Source: GCA-2748575 sp965222725
GTDB lineage: Bacteria; Pseudomonadota; Gammaproteobacteria; Pseudomonadales; Ketobacteraceae
Reading direction: 5' to 3'
NCBI GenBank assembly: GCA_965222725.1
Contig: OZ244969.1
Location: 1,364,001 to 1,428,000, forward strand
Length of the DNA: 64,000 nt
The position numbers were made by a program, and so were the translations under genes. Within the stretch, counting starts at the first letter, position 1. Each line of letters opens with the position of its first letter. This document shows positions 16,812 through 25,903 of the stretch, piece by piece. The notes below the pieces were generated by a model. It was not told where the DNA came from and did not search any database. It saw only the letters and a list, made by a program, of their open reading frames with translations.

Positions 16812-16828
16812 TTTAACGTTACGTTAAA
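16812..16828. promoter_or_regulatory. 17-bp palindrome, TetR-type operator candidate
   Basis: TTTAACGT (16812-16819) and ACGTTAAA (16821-16828) are perfect complements around a single T, 30 nt upstream of the carboxylesterase start and about 165 nt from the divergent hydrolase. The form, short AT-rich arms around ACGT, is typical of TetR-family operators. No TetR gene is in the window, so the regulator would be encoded elsewhere. Confidence 0.5.
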
Positions 16829-16992
16829 GCCGTCGGGCAGGCAATGGCACAAGTGACACAGGCGTGTTTCTTTCCTGGCCAGTCTCCAGATCAGGCTGGC
16901 CTTCGGGGTGCTTTCACCCATTTGGGTAATTCAGCGGGTGCGGCTCTTGCTGCAATCTGTGGGAGTCGACCAAATCTGATAAGGGGAATCCA

Positions 16993-18033
16993 ATGAAAAA
17001 ACTGCTATCCATTGTCTGTTGCTGGCTGCTGTGCCAATTGGCCTATGGTGCCAGCTGTGAACTGAATCCTTTGATTCCGCCGGAAAAGGATTCGCAACGG
17101 CTGGCATCGGGCCTGGTGGGGGAGTGGGACAACAGCCTTAACCAGATTATGATGACTATCAGTGATATTGACGGCAACCACTGGAACTATGCCGCCATTG
17201 AAAACAAACCGGTGTCACCCAGGGGATTGCTGCTTTTTATTCATGGTTTCCCGGAATTTTCCTGGGCCTGGGAGAAGCAACTGCAATACTTTGGTGATGA
17301 ATATCACGCGGTGGCTATCGACCTGAAAGGGCATCATTATTCCTCCAACCCCGATGCGGTTGAAGAGTATGATTTTATTGAGCTTGGCTGGGAGTTGCGG
17401 GAAATTATCAATTGCCTGGGTTATGACAGCGCCACCCTGGTGGGGCATGATTTTGGCGGGGCCATCGCCTGGATCATGGGCATGTTGCACCCGGATATTG
17501 TGAATGGGCTGGCTATTGTCAATGCACCCCATCCCTACCTTTTTGGCCGGGCACTGCTGGACCCGAACAGTGATCAGGCCAGCCGGAGTTATTATATTGA
17601 TCTGGCCAGAGGGGAAACGCTGCGCGACAGTATTCGATTTACCACCACCATTTTCAGCGATTTTTCGATTTTTGAAAGTGGCTTCTACGCCGGCAAGCGT
17701 TTTTTCCGGCTGGTATTCGAAAACTGGTTGCCCACATCCCGCTGGCGTATGATGAAGCATTATTATCGTGCCTTGCCCTATCCGGCGAACGAACAGGATT
17801 ACCCCGAGTCCCTGACGGATTTTCAAAAGAAAATCTACACGGTAAAACGGCCTGTGATACTGTTCTGGGGGATGCAGGATCCTTACTTTACGCCAGAAAC
17901 ACTGGTGGGTATTGATGAGCTGGTGCCGGATTTGCGATTGCATACTTATGATGAAGGCACTCACTGGCTCCATCACGAAGCGCAGGATCTGAACGAAAAG
18001 ATTGATGGTTTTCTACAGGAACTGCAAAACTGA
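16993..18033 (+). CDS. Exported alpha/beta hydrolase, epoxide-hydrolase-like
   Basis: 346 residues with an N-terminal signal peptide (MKKLLSIVCC to about AYGA). The catalytic domain has the oxyanion HGFP (84-87), the nucleophile elbow GHDFGG with Asp153 rather than Ser, and a late acid/His pair in FWGMQDPYF and THWLHHEA, which is the epoxide hydrolase/haloalkane dehalogenase arrangement. It would open epoxides, or possibly dehalogenate, outside the cytoplasm. GGGGAA 6 nt before the ATG supports the start. OleB is in the same superfamily, but the signal peptide makes this a poor candidate for a cytoplasmic OleB. It is divergent from the carboxylesterase and may share its control. Confidence 0.87.
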   Translation: MKKLLSIVCCWLLCQLAYGASCELNPLIPPEKDSQRLASGLVGEWDNSLNQIMMTISDIDGNHWNYAAIENKPVSPRGLLLFIHGFPEFSWAWEKQLQYFGDEYHAVAIDLKGHHYSSNPDAVEEYDFIELGWELREIINCLGYDSATLVGHDFGGAIAWIMGMLHPDIVNGLAIVNAPHPYLFGRALLDPNSDQASRSYYIDLARGETLRDSIRFTTTIFSDFSIFESGFYAGKRFFRLVFENWLPTSRWRMMKHYYRALPYPANEQDYPESLTDFQKKIYTVKRPVILFWGMQDPYFTPETLVGIDELVPDLRLHTYDEGTHWLHHEAQDLNEKIDGFLQELQN

Positions 18034-18139
18034 CAGGCGCCACAGGCCCTGTTGTCAAACAGCGTTTGCCATTCATCAATGATGTTTGGCCGGGTAAAGC
18101 TTTTTCCAGAATAAAATGAATTCGAGCAGGAATAGAACC

Positions 18140-19363
18140 ATGGATGACTTTTCCAGGCTGGTGCCCCGTTATTTTATGCAATGTGCAGCCCTTCTGCTGC
18201 TGGTGGGTATCGGGCTGTTTGTGCTGGTTTACCGGGAACTGCTGACACCTGAAACGGATCTTTCCAGGTTAATGATAGCGGCAATGCTGGCCTGCCCGGC
18301 CAGTTTTATGGCGATCTTTGCTTATATGATAAAAGTCTATCCCGGCAGGCAGGCCAGTGCCTTTATTCAACCGGGCCGGCAAGACAGCACACACCCCTGG
18401 TTGTGGTTTTTATCGGTGGTAAATCATGGTTCTGCTTTGCTGCTGGTATGGTTGGCTCTGGGGCCTGAAAAAGCCGCCGGTATCGATGCTGATATTTATG
18501 CCGATGCTTATGATGTTTATATAGTCGCGTTTTTCCTGGTGCTGCCGGCGGCGTCTCTGTGTGGCCTGACCCTTTGGAGCAGCCTGTTGATTTGCGGATG
18601 CTATCTGGTGGCCGCATCACTATGGCTACCCTTTGTTCTGCCGATATCGTACAGCCTGGAATTAATGGCGGGTTATCTGGTAATAGGTGTGTTGTTTCGC
18701 CTGATGATGCATGAGTTTTATCACAAGAGCATTGCCAATTTTCAGCTGAATCATCTGGAAGCAACGCAAAAGCTGTTGAAAAAGCAGGTGGAAGGGGAGG
18801 TAAAACGGGAGATAGCCCGAAACCTGCATGATGAACTGGGGCATTTAACCACGGTGATTAATCAGAAACTCAATGTCTGTTTGCAACAGGACGTATGCGG
18901 TGCCGATGCACTGCGGGATATCCAGGATTCCGTGGTGCGAATGAATCAGCAGGTGCGTGCTATCAGTGCCACCATGCAAGGCGGCAGTTTCGATCTGGTG
19001 GCGGCGTTGCAAATGCTGATGCAGCCAATCGTTCATCCAAAGGTGACGCTGGATTGTAAAAGCTTTGAAGCCCGATGCAATCCACTGGTGTCAGAGGCGC
19101 TGTTCCGGGCCTGCCAGGAAATGGTGACTAACAGTATCAAGCATTCCAATGCCACCCGGATTGATATCCGCCTGTTCAGTGATGAGCAATCTGCCCACCT
19201 GACACTCAGGGATAACGGCTTTGGCAAGCAATCTCTCATTCCCGGCAATGGCCTGCGTGGCATACGGGAACGCATACAGCGCCTGAATGGTGATATCAGT
19301 GTCGGTGTTGGTGAAACTGGCTTTTCGGGCGCCGTGAGGGTTCCCCTGGGGGTACAACCATGA
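18140..19363 (+). CDS. NarX/DesK-type membrane sensor histidine kinase
   Basis: About 407 residues from ATG 18140, preceded by CAGGA; an ATG at 18116 has no visible RBS. Six hydrophobic segments fill the first ~200 residues, without a clear periplasmic sensor domain, followed by a HisKA_3 dimerisation domain (REIARNLHDELGHLTT, phospho-accepting His) and an HATPase domain (N-box EMVTNSIKHSNA, G-box GLRGIRERI). It would autophosphorylate and signal to the response regulator whose ATG overlaps its TGA. The stimulus is unknown; the all-membrane sensor part suggests sensing of lipid, membrane state or small hydrophobic compounds. Confidence 0.92.
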   Translation: MDDFSRLVPRYFMQCAALLLLVGIGLFVLVYRELLTPETDLSRLMIAAMLACPASFMAIFAYMIKVYPGRQASAFIQPGRQDSTHPWLWFLSVVNHGSALLLVWLALGPEKAAGIDADIYADAYDVYIVAFFLVLPAASLCGLTLWSSLLICGCYLVAASLWLPFVLPISYSLELMAGYLVIGVLFRLMMHEFYHKSIANFQLNHLEATQKLLKKQVEGEVKREIARNLHDELGHLTTVINQKLNVCLQQDVCGADALRDIQDSVVRMNQQVRAISATMQGGSFDLVAALQMLMQPIVHPKVTLDCKSFEARCNPLVSEALFRACQEMVTNSIKHSNATRIDIRLFSDEQSAHLTLRDNGFGKQSLIPGNGLRGIRERIQRLNGDISVGVGETGFSGAVRVPLGVQP

Positions 19364-20016
19364 CAACAAAGGGTTCCACAGTTCCCCAAAAAGTCACCCG
19401 TATTTTGCTGGTGGAGGATCAGGCACTGGTGCGGGACAGCCTGGCATTGTTGCTGAATGGCAGTGGATCCCTGCAGGTCGTCAAGTCGGTGGCAACTACC
19501 CGGCAGGCGTTGCACTATCTTGATGAGGGGCAGCCGGTAGATATGGTGGTGACTGATTTTAACCTGAAAGGAGAAACCGCTCTGGATTTGCTGTTGGCAT
19601 TACGATCATCCGTTATGCCGGTCGTTGTGCTCACTTCGCTTTTTAATGCAACAGCGATGCAACCTTCAATCAGCGCCGGTGCCAAAGGTTTTATTTTCAA
19701 GGAGTGCGAGTTGTCGGAATTTATACGGGCATTGCAGCAGGTGGCGGATGGCGGCATTTACTGTGCCACACCCCTGTCCCTCAATGAGCAGGAACCGGAT
19801 CTGCAACTGACCCAAGCGGAAAAGCTGACGCTGACCTGGCTCGCCACCGGCATGAGTAACAAACAAATTGCCAAGGTGCTGGGTAAAAGTAATGAAACCG
19901 TTAAATCACAGGTTGCCAGCCTGCTCAAGAAAATGAAATGCAACAGCCGCACCGAAGTCATTACCAAAGCGCGGCTGCTGAATTTGCTGGATCCTGTGGC
20001 GGGTTTTAATGAATAA
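19360..20016 (+). CDS. NarL/FixJ-family response regulator
   Basis: 218 residues. The receiver domain has the acidic pair in ILLVEDQ, the phospho-acceptor Asp66 in VVTDFNLKG and Lys114 in GFIFKEC; the C-terminal LuxR-type HTH runs about 150-205 (LTLTWLATGMSNKQIAKVLG, NETVKSQVASLLKKM). It forms a two-component pair with the overlapping kinase gene (ATGA). Targets are unknown; neighbouring hydrolase and SDR genes are possible. It ends 24 nt from the convergent SDR gene with no evident terminator. Confidence 0.93.
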   Translation: MTTKGSTVPQKVTRILLVEDQALVRDSLALLLNGSGSLQVVKSVATTRQALHYLDEGQPVDMVVTDFNLKGETALDLLLALRSSVMPVVVLTSLFNATAMQPSISAGAKGFIFKECELSEFIRALQQVADGGIYCATPLSLNEQEPDLQLTQAEKLTLTWLATGMSNKQIAKVLGKSNETVKSQVASLLKKMKCNSRTEVITKARLLNLLDPVAGFNE

Positions 20017-20040
20017 GGTTTTTGCGAGTTACGAGGCAAA

Positions 20041-20865
20041 CTACGAATTAAGCCGCGCCATCTCCTTCGCCAGATTGCTTTCTGTCAGTTTTATATAAAG
20101 GCCGGGAAAGTGGCGGTGAATCCACACCAGTATCCGCATCAGCCTGGGATAAATAATCAGCGTCTTGTTCTTTTCAATATCCTTTAACGCTTTTTCTGCA
20201 AACAGGTCGGGGGATATGGATGTGTCTTTCTCGCGGGCGTATTCTCGCAGATTGGTATGCCGCTTTACCGGCAGGCCATCAATTCCGGTAGAGTCAAAGA
20301 TGGGTGTGTTCACCGAGCCGGGGCACAGGGTGATGATATTAATGCCCTTGTGTTTCGCCTCCAGTCGCAAGCTTTCGGATAAACCCACTACTGCGTGTTT
20401 GGTCATGGCATAGGGAGACATCAGTGCCGATGGCATCAGTCCACCCATGGAAGCGGTGTTTACAATGGTGCCAAAACCCTGGCGAATCATCAGCGGGTAT
20501 ACCAGGGCAATGCCGTTGGTAACGCCACGGATGTTCACATCAATGTAGCGGTCATAGTGCTGGTGTGTCAGTTCCCGGGGGTCACAGCCAAAGCCGATAC
20601 CGGCATTGTTGAACAGGTAGTCCAGTGATTTGGCTTTGGACAAAATCTCGCTCACCGCTTTTTCCCACTGGGTGTAATCACTCACATTGAGTATCTGCGC
20701 ATTGGCATTGTTACCCAGCGAATAGGCAATATCTTTTACGGCAGGGTTCAGGTCCGCCAGCCAGACCCTGGCGCCTTCAGCACACAGGCGTGTTGCCAGA
20801 GCCTTTCCTATACCCGAGGCCGCGCCGGTGATAAGTACGGTTTTCTGGTGCCAGTGACTGCTCAT
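20041..20865 (-). CDS. Short-chain dehydrogenase/reductase
   Basis: 274 residues from ATG 20865 (MSSHWHQKT), chosen because AAGGG lies upstream and the 15 residues before it are not family-like. Cofactor loop TGAASGIGKA, the NNAGIG motif, catalytic SMGG...YAMTK and LCPGSVNT are all present, so it is a classical SDR with intact Asn-Ser-Tyr-Lys. It would reduce or oxidise a carbonyl/alcohol with NAD(P)H; the aspartate in WLADLNP after beta-2 favours NAD(H). The C-terminal extension is basic and somewhat hydrophobic, as in membrane-associated lipid or steroid SDRs. Confidence 0.92.
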   Translation of the reverse strand: MSSHWHQKTVLITGAASGIGKALATRLCAEGARVWLADLNPAVKDIAYSLGNNANAQILNVSDYTQWEKAVSEILSKAKSLDYLFNNAGIGFGCDPRELTHQHYDRYIDVNIRGVTNGIALVYPLMIRQGFGTIVNTASMGGLMPSALMSPYAMTKHAVVGLSESLRLEAKHKGINIITLCPGSVNTPIFDSTGIDGLPVKRHTNLREYAREKDTSISPDLFAEKALKDIEKNKTLIIYPRLMRILVWIHRHFPGLYIKLTESNLAKEMARLNS

Positions 20866-21041
20866 TAAAAGTACCCTTAACAGGAAAAAGTATGAAGATA
20901 TCGGTGCCACTGTAGTCTGAAAACCTTCAAATGGACGATAGCTAAGCTGTGAAATGCTGCCGGCACGGGTCTTTACTGAGGCAGATGCGGATCCTCCGGT
21001 CTCCCGGATTGCTTCTATACTGACAATAGATCCGGAAGCAA

Positions 21042-21773
21042 ATGATTAAAATGACACTGAAGGTGTTTTGCGTGTTGAAAAAGTTATTCGGTTCTCTATT
21101 GCTGTTTGCCGGTGGTCTGATGGTGCTGCTTACCACCGTGTGGCTTATCGCTTATGCGGTGGAGCGTGTTGACAGTGCAGAGCCACTATCGCTTCTGTTT
21201 GGCGCTGAACTGATGTACTGGCTGCCGGTGGCATTGTTTTTGGCGCCAGGAAGTTATATGGCCTGGCAGGGGTGGCGTATACGCAGGAATCAGGCGGTTT
21301 CCAGGTTGTCGCTTGCGGAAGCCGTGGTAGTTTTTACCATTGTTGGTTTGGTAACGGCCATGGTGCTGCCTTTGGATAATTTCAGTTATGTGGCGGCCAG
21401 TATTGTCAGAAAGAGCGTAGCAGCCGTGCAGCCGCTTCAGGTGCTGATTGAGGCCCATTATAAAGAAGTAGGACGTTTTCCGGGCAAGCTTGCAGAAAAT
21501 GGCTCCGCTTTAGCGCTCTCCGCAAAAATGCAGCATGTGAAGGAAGTAACTGTCGGACATGAGGGCAGGATCATTCTTCTTTTCGATACCCGGGATATCA
21601 ACTGGGGCTGGCAATGGTGGCACCGGCTTTTGCTGCGAAAGAATAATGATCTGACCGGGCTAACGCTGGTGCTGGTCCCTTCTGTAGCGGGTAAAACGGT
21701 TGTCTGGGATGAGTGTGAGGAAGGAACCGTGCCCAAACGTAACCGGCACTTTAAATGTTCGGGTCACAGATAG
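21042..21773 (+). CDS. Membrane protein with embedded type IV pilin-like domain
   Basis: 243 residues, no family recognised over full length. Two membrane helices occupy about residues 14-40 and 57-76. From residue 89 the chain aligns without gaps to a type IV pilin N-terminal helix: LSLAEAVVVFTIVGLVTAMV, then Leu-Pro, placing Glu93 at pilin position 5 and Pro110 at pilin position 22. The C-terminal part has the PilA-like stretches YKEVGRFP and HVKEVTVGHEGRIIL. The glycine that prepilin peptidase needs at -1 is Arg88, so processing and assembly as a pilin are unlikely. Its role may be interaction with a pilus or secretion platform, or simple fold reuse. No pilus genes are adjacent. Confidence 0.7.
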   Translation: MIKMTLKVFCVLKKLFGSLLLFAGGLMVLLTTVWLIAYAVERVDSAEPLSLLFGAELMYWLPVALFLAPGSYMAWQGWRIRRNQAVSRLSLAEAVVVFTIVGLVTAMVLPLDNFSYVAASIVRKSVAAVQPLQVLIEAHYKEVGRFPGKLAENGSALALSAKMQHVKEVTVGHEGRIILLFDTRDINWGWQWWHRLLLRKNNDLTGLTLVLVPSVAGKTVVWDECEEGTVPKRNRHFKCSGHR

Positions 21774-21819
21774 GATAAGAACAGTAAGAGAAACTCCGGG
21801 CTGACGATATAGACCCGAT

Positions 21820-21844
21820 AAAAAAAGCGCCCCGGCTGGGGCGC
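21820..21844 (-). terminator. Rho-independent terminator of YGRG-repeat lipoprotein gene
   Basis: On the minus strand GCGCCCC and GGGGCGC pair perfectly around a 4-nt loop (21827-21844) and are followed by seven T (21826-21820), about 30 nt after the stop codon. Confidence 0.85.
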
Positions 21845-21875
21845 TTGTCGTTCAGGGCTTGCTACCGATTCCGGT

Positions 21876-24560
21876 TTACTCCGGCCAGCAGATAGGCCCG
21901 ATGCCGTTATAGCCTTCGTCACACTGCTGGTAACAAAGTCCGGCATCCAGCTCCATGCCATCGTGGCAGGTATGGATCGGAACACCCACTCCGCGACCAT
22001 AGGACAGCGCATCGTTGGTCCAGCAAACCGGGCCAACGCCATGATAGCCCTGGTCACATACCGGGTAGCACAAGCCGGCGTCCAGTTCTCTGCCGGCGCC
22101 ACAGTCGTTAGGCACGGTGCCGACACCACGGCCATAGGAAGCTTCATTCAGCCAGCACACGGGGCCAACGCCGTTATAACCCGGGTTACAGTAGGGGTAG
22201 CAGAGTCCGGCATCGTTTTCTTTGCCGGAGGGGCATTGACCGGTCCAGATGTTGATGGGAATCGTACCGGCGCCGCGGCCGTAAGACAGGGGCAAATCGC
22301 TCCAGCACACCGGGCCTACTCCGTGGTAACCGCTACGGCATACGGGATAGCAGAGTCCGGCGTCCAGTTCCTTGCCTGATCCGCAGCCGGTAGGCACGGT
22401 ACCCACGCCGCGTCCGTAGGAGGCTTCCTGGCGCCAGCATACCGGGCCGACACCGTTATAGTTTTCTGCGCAGGGTTCATAGCAGAGTCCGGCATCGTAT
22501 TCCTCGTCGGAAGCACAGGACATGGGAATACCCACGCCACGGCCATAGGCTACCCGGGGCGGCTCTTCGTTATCCACGTCGCATTCGTCGCTGATTTTAG
22601 TCAGGCTGCCGGACACGTTCAGGTGAGACTTTTCACCGCCAACCGCGGTAATACCGTGCACTTCCAGCGCCATGCAGGCAAAGGACGGCAGCTCAATATG
22701 AGTAATAGGCTCTGCCAGTTGCTGCATCACATTCGCCAGCGCCTGATCCACCAGTTGTTCAGCCAGATCATTCACCGAATCGCTCAGCCAGTTGCCGCTG
22801 CCGATGCGGATACCGGTAATGGCGGCTTCCGGGCCGGCAGGGAATACCACACCCAGGGTGTTTTCTTCCGACACCTCAATGCTGACAGGGACTTTGGCGT
22901 TGACGCGCACACTTACAACCGGGGTAAATTCCAGCGCGCCGTCTTTTTTGGATTCCTTGATAATTTCCAGGCCGTAAACTGACAGTGTGGCGGCCGCGCT
23001 GCCTTCCAGATCCTTTATCTGGATAGCCGCAGGTGCAATGGTGTTGACCAGTATTCGGTCGGTATTTTCTGTCGATACAAAATCATCGTTACGGGGAATG
23101 CCAAACTGAATCTGATCGCCCACGATATTCATGTGTGTCAGTCCAACGGAATGGGCGGATGCCAGTGTCTGATTGATCACGTTGGCATTCAGCGCGGCGG
23201 CAAACTGTCCATCCCCCAGATCCGCTTCCGGTAACGGGTCATCAGTGTAAAGGGTGCCTGCCAGCGGTTGCGGAATGTTGGCGTTGGGGGTTGAAGGGAT
23301 CACGCCGCCAGCCAGTGAAGCGAATAAAGAACCGTCTGACGTGGTGATGTCTGACAGCTTGATGGCAATGGTCAGGTCGTGGTTGTTGACGCCGTCATTA
23401 ATGCGGATCATGTAGCTGTCCTGAATAATGCCGGCCAGCATTTCCGGAATGGCGCTGTTCAGTTCGCTTTCAACCGAATTGGCAATGGTGCCGGTATGCA
23501 GGTTAGCGATGCTGCTGATAATGGCGGAAAGAATAGCCTGGGTAACAACATCGGTGTTATCTATCGCCACATTGCCCACTGTGATATCAAAATCGGACAG
23601 GGTAATGGCGGGTGACTGCTCTTCAACACTCAGATTGATGTTGCCGGTAAAATCCAGCGGGCCCACGGTGGCGCCGATATTGATCAGCGTGGGTGGCAGA
23701 AAACCGTTATGCAGTCGCAAGGTGATTTCCACGCGGGAGTTGGTAATGCTGCCTTCAATGGTGGCATTGCCGCCATCGGTAAAGTCCATGCTGAATTCAC
23801 TGCCCAGAATGTCCACCGTACGCACAAAGCCGTCGCCGCCGTAGGTTTCGCCGAACAGGCCTTTCCAGGTATCGTCGTACAGCATGGTGCCGGCAACCAG
23901 CGGATTCAGGTCAAGATTGTTCAGCGCTCTGGAAATTTCCACCATGGCAACATCCAGGGCATCTTTGGTGACACGCACTGACATGGACGGATCGTATTCC
24001 TTGCCAAGCGCGGCGTAACGGGTAGTGCTGGTGTGGCCCAGGGTGTCGGTGGCCACGTAGGTATAGATTTCCGCTTCGGGCACATCAACGCTGAAGCTCT
24101 GATCTTCATTCAGCAATATTTCCGTGCCGTTTACGGTGGCGCTGGCCACTCCCATGGCGTCTTCCGCCAGGCCGTTGATGGTGGCCAGGGTGCCGGATAC
24201 CTCTGCATTCAACACAACAATCGCCGGGCCTTTGGTGTCATAAATAAAATCCACTGAAGGGCCCAGCGGCGGGTCTACCTGAAAAGTGTTTTCCCCTTCC
24301 CGGAAATAGTCGGCAAAGGTGTTGCCGTCAGCCGTGGCTTCGGTGGCGGCAGCGGTAAAATGCTGCTGAACGTTGTAACCGTTAAGGATCATAACGGGCA
24401 GCTCATCCGGCTGCTGTTTGTAGGTCACTTTAAACAGTGACGGGGGAGCGGTATGTACCGAATCTTCGGCGGGCTCTGCGATCTGGTAACTGTTTTTACA
24501 GCCCACCAGACCTAACAGGAGCAAAACCCACAGGGTTTGGCGAATGCATTGAGGGAGCAT
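21876..24560 (-). CDS. Large lipoprotein with five C-terminal Cys-rich YGRGVG repeats
   Basis: 894 residues. The signal peptide ends LLGLVGC with Cys21 as lipobox. Residues about 40-180 look like Ig/cadherin-type beta domains (GPAIVVLNAEVSGTLATING). About 190-660 is a long amphipathic beta-rich region with helices that resembles lipid-binding BPI/TULIP-type folds, an uncertain call. Residues 672-894 are five tandem repeats of 41-49 residues, each starting YGRG(V/A)G, with DAGLCY, a Cys-x-x-GY turn and GVGPVCW, four cysteines per repeat. The repeats recall cysteine-rich modules I associate with microbial eukaryote surface proteins. The protein is expected to be anchored in the outer membrane or periplasm, disulphide-stabilised. 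AGGA lies before the ATG. Confidence 0.8.
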   Translation of the reverse strand: MLPQCIRQTLWVLLLLGLVGCKNSYQIAEPAEDSVHTAPPSLFKVTYKQQPDELPVMILNGYNVQQHFTAAATEATADGNTFADYFREGENTFQVDPPLGPSVDFIYDTKGPAIVVLNAEVSGTLATINGLAEDAMGVASATVNGTEILLNEDQSFSVDVPEAEIYTYVATDTLGHTSTTRYAALGKEYDPSMSVRVTKDALDVAMVEISRALNNLDLNPLVAGTMLYDDTWKGLFGETYGGDGFVRTVDILGSEFSMDFTDGGNATIEGSITNSRVEITLRLHNGFLPPTLINIGATVGPLDFTGNINLSVEEQSPAITLSDFDITVGNVAIDNTDVVTQAILSAIISSIANLHTGTIANSVESELNSAIPEMLAGIIQDSYMIRINDGVNNHDLTIAIKLSDITTSDGSLFASLAGGVIPSTPNANIPQPLAGTLYTDDPLPEADLGDGQFAAALNANVINQTLASAHSVGLTHMNIVGDQIQFGIPRNDDFVSTENTDRILVNTIAPAAIQIKDLEGSAAATLSVYGLEIIKESKKDGALEFTPVVSVRVNAKVPVSIEVSEENTLGVVFPAGPEAAITGIRIGSGNWLSDSVNDLAEQLVDQALANVMQQLAEPITHIELPSFACMALEVHGITAVGGEKSHLNVSGSLTKISDECDVDNEEPPRVAYGRGVGIPMSCASDEEYDAGLCYEPCAENYNGVGPVCWRQEASYGRGVGTVPTGCGSGKELDAGLCYPVCRSGYHGVGPVCWSDLPLSYGRGAGTIPINIWTGQCPSGKENDAGLCYPYCNPGYNGVGPVCWLNEASYGRGVGTVPNDCGAGRELDAGLCYPVCDQGYHGVGPVCWTNDALSYGRGVGVPIHTCHDGMELDAGLCYQQCDEGYNGIGPICWPE
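21879..22547 (-). repeat. Five tandem Cys-rich protein repeats (672-714, 715-759, 760-808, 809-853, 854-894)
   Basis: The repeats of the lipoprotein are also visible as diverged DNA repeats of about 123-147 nt. Core residues YGRG, DAGLCY and GPVCW (GPICW in the last) are kept in all copies, while linkers differ; the third copy has a 4-residue insertion before its first cysteine. Even cysteine number per unit suggests internal disulphides. Confidence 0.9.
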
Positions 24561-24844
24561 AACGTTGTTCCTGAATATTATTAATAGAATGGCGTGAATG
24601 ACTGGAGTATCAGGGTCGGCGACTGCAATACCTGCGGAATCTTGGACTCAGTCAGTAAGCAGTGTATCGGTGAACGGTCGGTACTCCGATATACCTAAGG
24701 AGGATTGACAGAGCCCTGGATTCATGTCTCAGGGCTGATAGGTTTGCCAGTCAGTCTTGGGGGGATTGCTAAACGCCTTTTGCTGCAAAGCTGTTTTTGC
24801 AAAAGTCTTCACCACTCAGGTACAAGCTATGTGGATAGCAATAA

Positions 24845-25705
24845 CTATGATTCCGATGGCTTTTTCGGCAGTTTGTTAAAGTCCTCACTGCTATGGCGTT
24901 CCGGTAATTGCGTGGACGGATCCCCCCAGGCACGGTTCACCATGCGGCCCCGTTTGACCGCAGGCCGTTCAAACAACTGATTTGCCCAGCGCACGACATT
25001 TTTATAGCTCTGTACATCCAGAAACTCACCGGCATCATACAGCTTGCCGTGAACCAGCACGCCATACCAGGGCCAGATCGCCATATCAGCAATGGTATAT
25101 TCGCTACCGGCAATGTATTCATTGCCCGCCAGTTGCCGGTCAAGAACGTCCAGCTGACGTTTTACTTCCATGGCATAGCGGTTGATGGGGTATTCCAGTT
25201 TTTCCGGGGCATAGGCGTAAAAGTGGCCAAAGCCACCACCCAGAAAGGGCGCACTGCCCATTTGCCAGAAAAGCCAGTTCAGTGCTTCGGTACGTGGCTT
25301 AATGTCCTTTGACAAGAACTCACCAAAGAGATCCGCCAGATAAAGCAGAATAGAGCCGGATTCAAATACCCGGATGTGGTTGGCAGTATCCAGCAAGGCG
25401 GGAATTTTGGAGTTGGGATTGATCTCTGTAAAACCGCTGCCGAACTGATCCCCTTCAGAAATATCGATCGGGTAGGCATCGTACTCCGCGGCTTGAATAC
25501 CTTTTTCCAGCAATTCCTCGAACATGATGGTGACTTTAACGCCATTGGGTGTTGCCAGGGAATGCAGCTGAAAACGGTTGTCACCTTTGGGGAGTTCTTT
25601 CTGATGGGTGGCGCCGGCCACCGGCCGGTTGATGGTGGCAAATTTGCCGCCGCTCTCGTTATTCCATGTCCATACTTTTGGTGGGGTGTATTCGTTGTCA
25701 CTCAT
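24845..25705 (-). CDS. yghU: Glutathione S-transferase-like disulfide-bond oxidoreductase YghU
   Basis: 286 residues, the usual YghU length. Recognisable stretches are PPKVWTWNNESGGKFATINR at the N-terminus, LATPNGVKVTIMFEELLE, the glutathione-site NPNSKIPALLD, ESGSILLYLA, and the C-terminal AIWPWYGVLVHGKLYDA. YghU proteins bind two glutathione molecules and reduce disulfides and organic hydroperoxides in the cytoplasm. It stands alone; the 284 nt downstream hold only weak hairpins. Disulfide reductase genes start 200 nt upstream on the other strand, so the region may have a thiol-redox theme. Confidence 0.95.
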   Translation of the reverse strand: MSDNEYTPPKVWTWNNESGGKFATINRPVAGATHQKELPKGDNRFQLHSLATPNGVKVTIMFEELLEKGIQAAEYDAYPIDISEGDQFGSGFTEINPNSKIPALLDTANHIRVFESGSILLYLADLFGEFLSKDIKPRTEALNWLFWQMGSAPFLGGGFGHFYAYAPEKLEYPINRYAMEVKRQLDVLDRQLAGNEYIAGSEYTIADMAIWPWYGVLVHGKLYDAGEFLDVQSYKNVVRWANQLFERPAVKRGRMVNRAWGDPSTQLPERHSSEDFNKLPKKPSES

Positions 25706-25903
25706 GATGGGCTACCCTGGCAATAAGTGTTGTTACCGGTCATCCTAACATTGCCTGAGACAGGCAGAAAGCGGCCCGGCAACCAAGGAACGATTGCTGC
25801 CGGGAATGGTCGTAACCCATATCCCCGCTGTTCGTGATGGCGGGCCTTGTGACGGGGCTTTGTGCGAGCTGTTCAACACATCTGAAGCGAACATTTTTTG
25901 GCT

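Noticed and set aside
16993..18033. The alpha/beta hydrolase as the missing OleB of the lipid cluster
   Set aside because: It has a clear signal peptide and is several genes away, whereas OleB acts in the cytoplasm with OleC; superfamily membership alone is not enough.
21879..22547. CRISPR-like or satellite DNA from repeated signal
   Set aside because: The repeats are coding, in frame and diverged at the DNA level, without regular spacers.
24561..24844. Small hairpins downstream of yghU (e.g. AGCCCTG/CAGGGCT and CTTTTGC/GCAAAAG)
   Set aside because: Short stems without T-runs in the right orientation; not enough to call a terminator or RNA gene.
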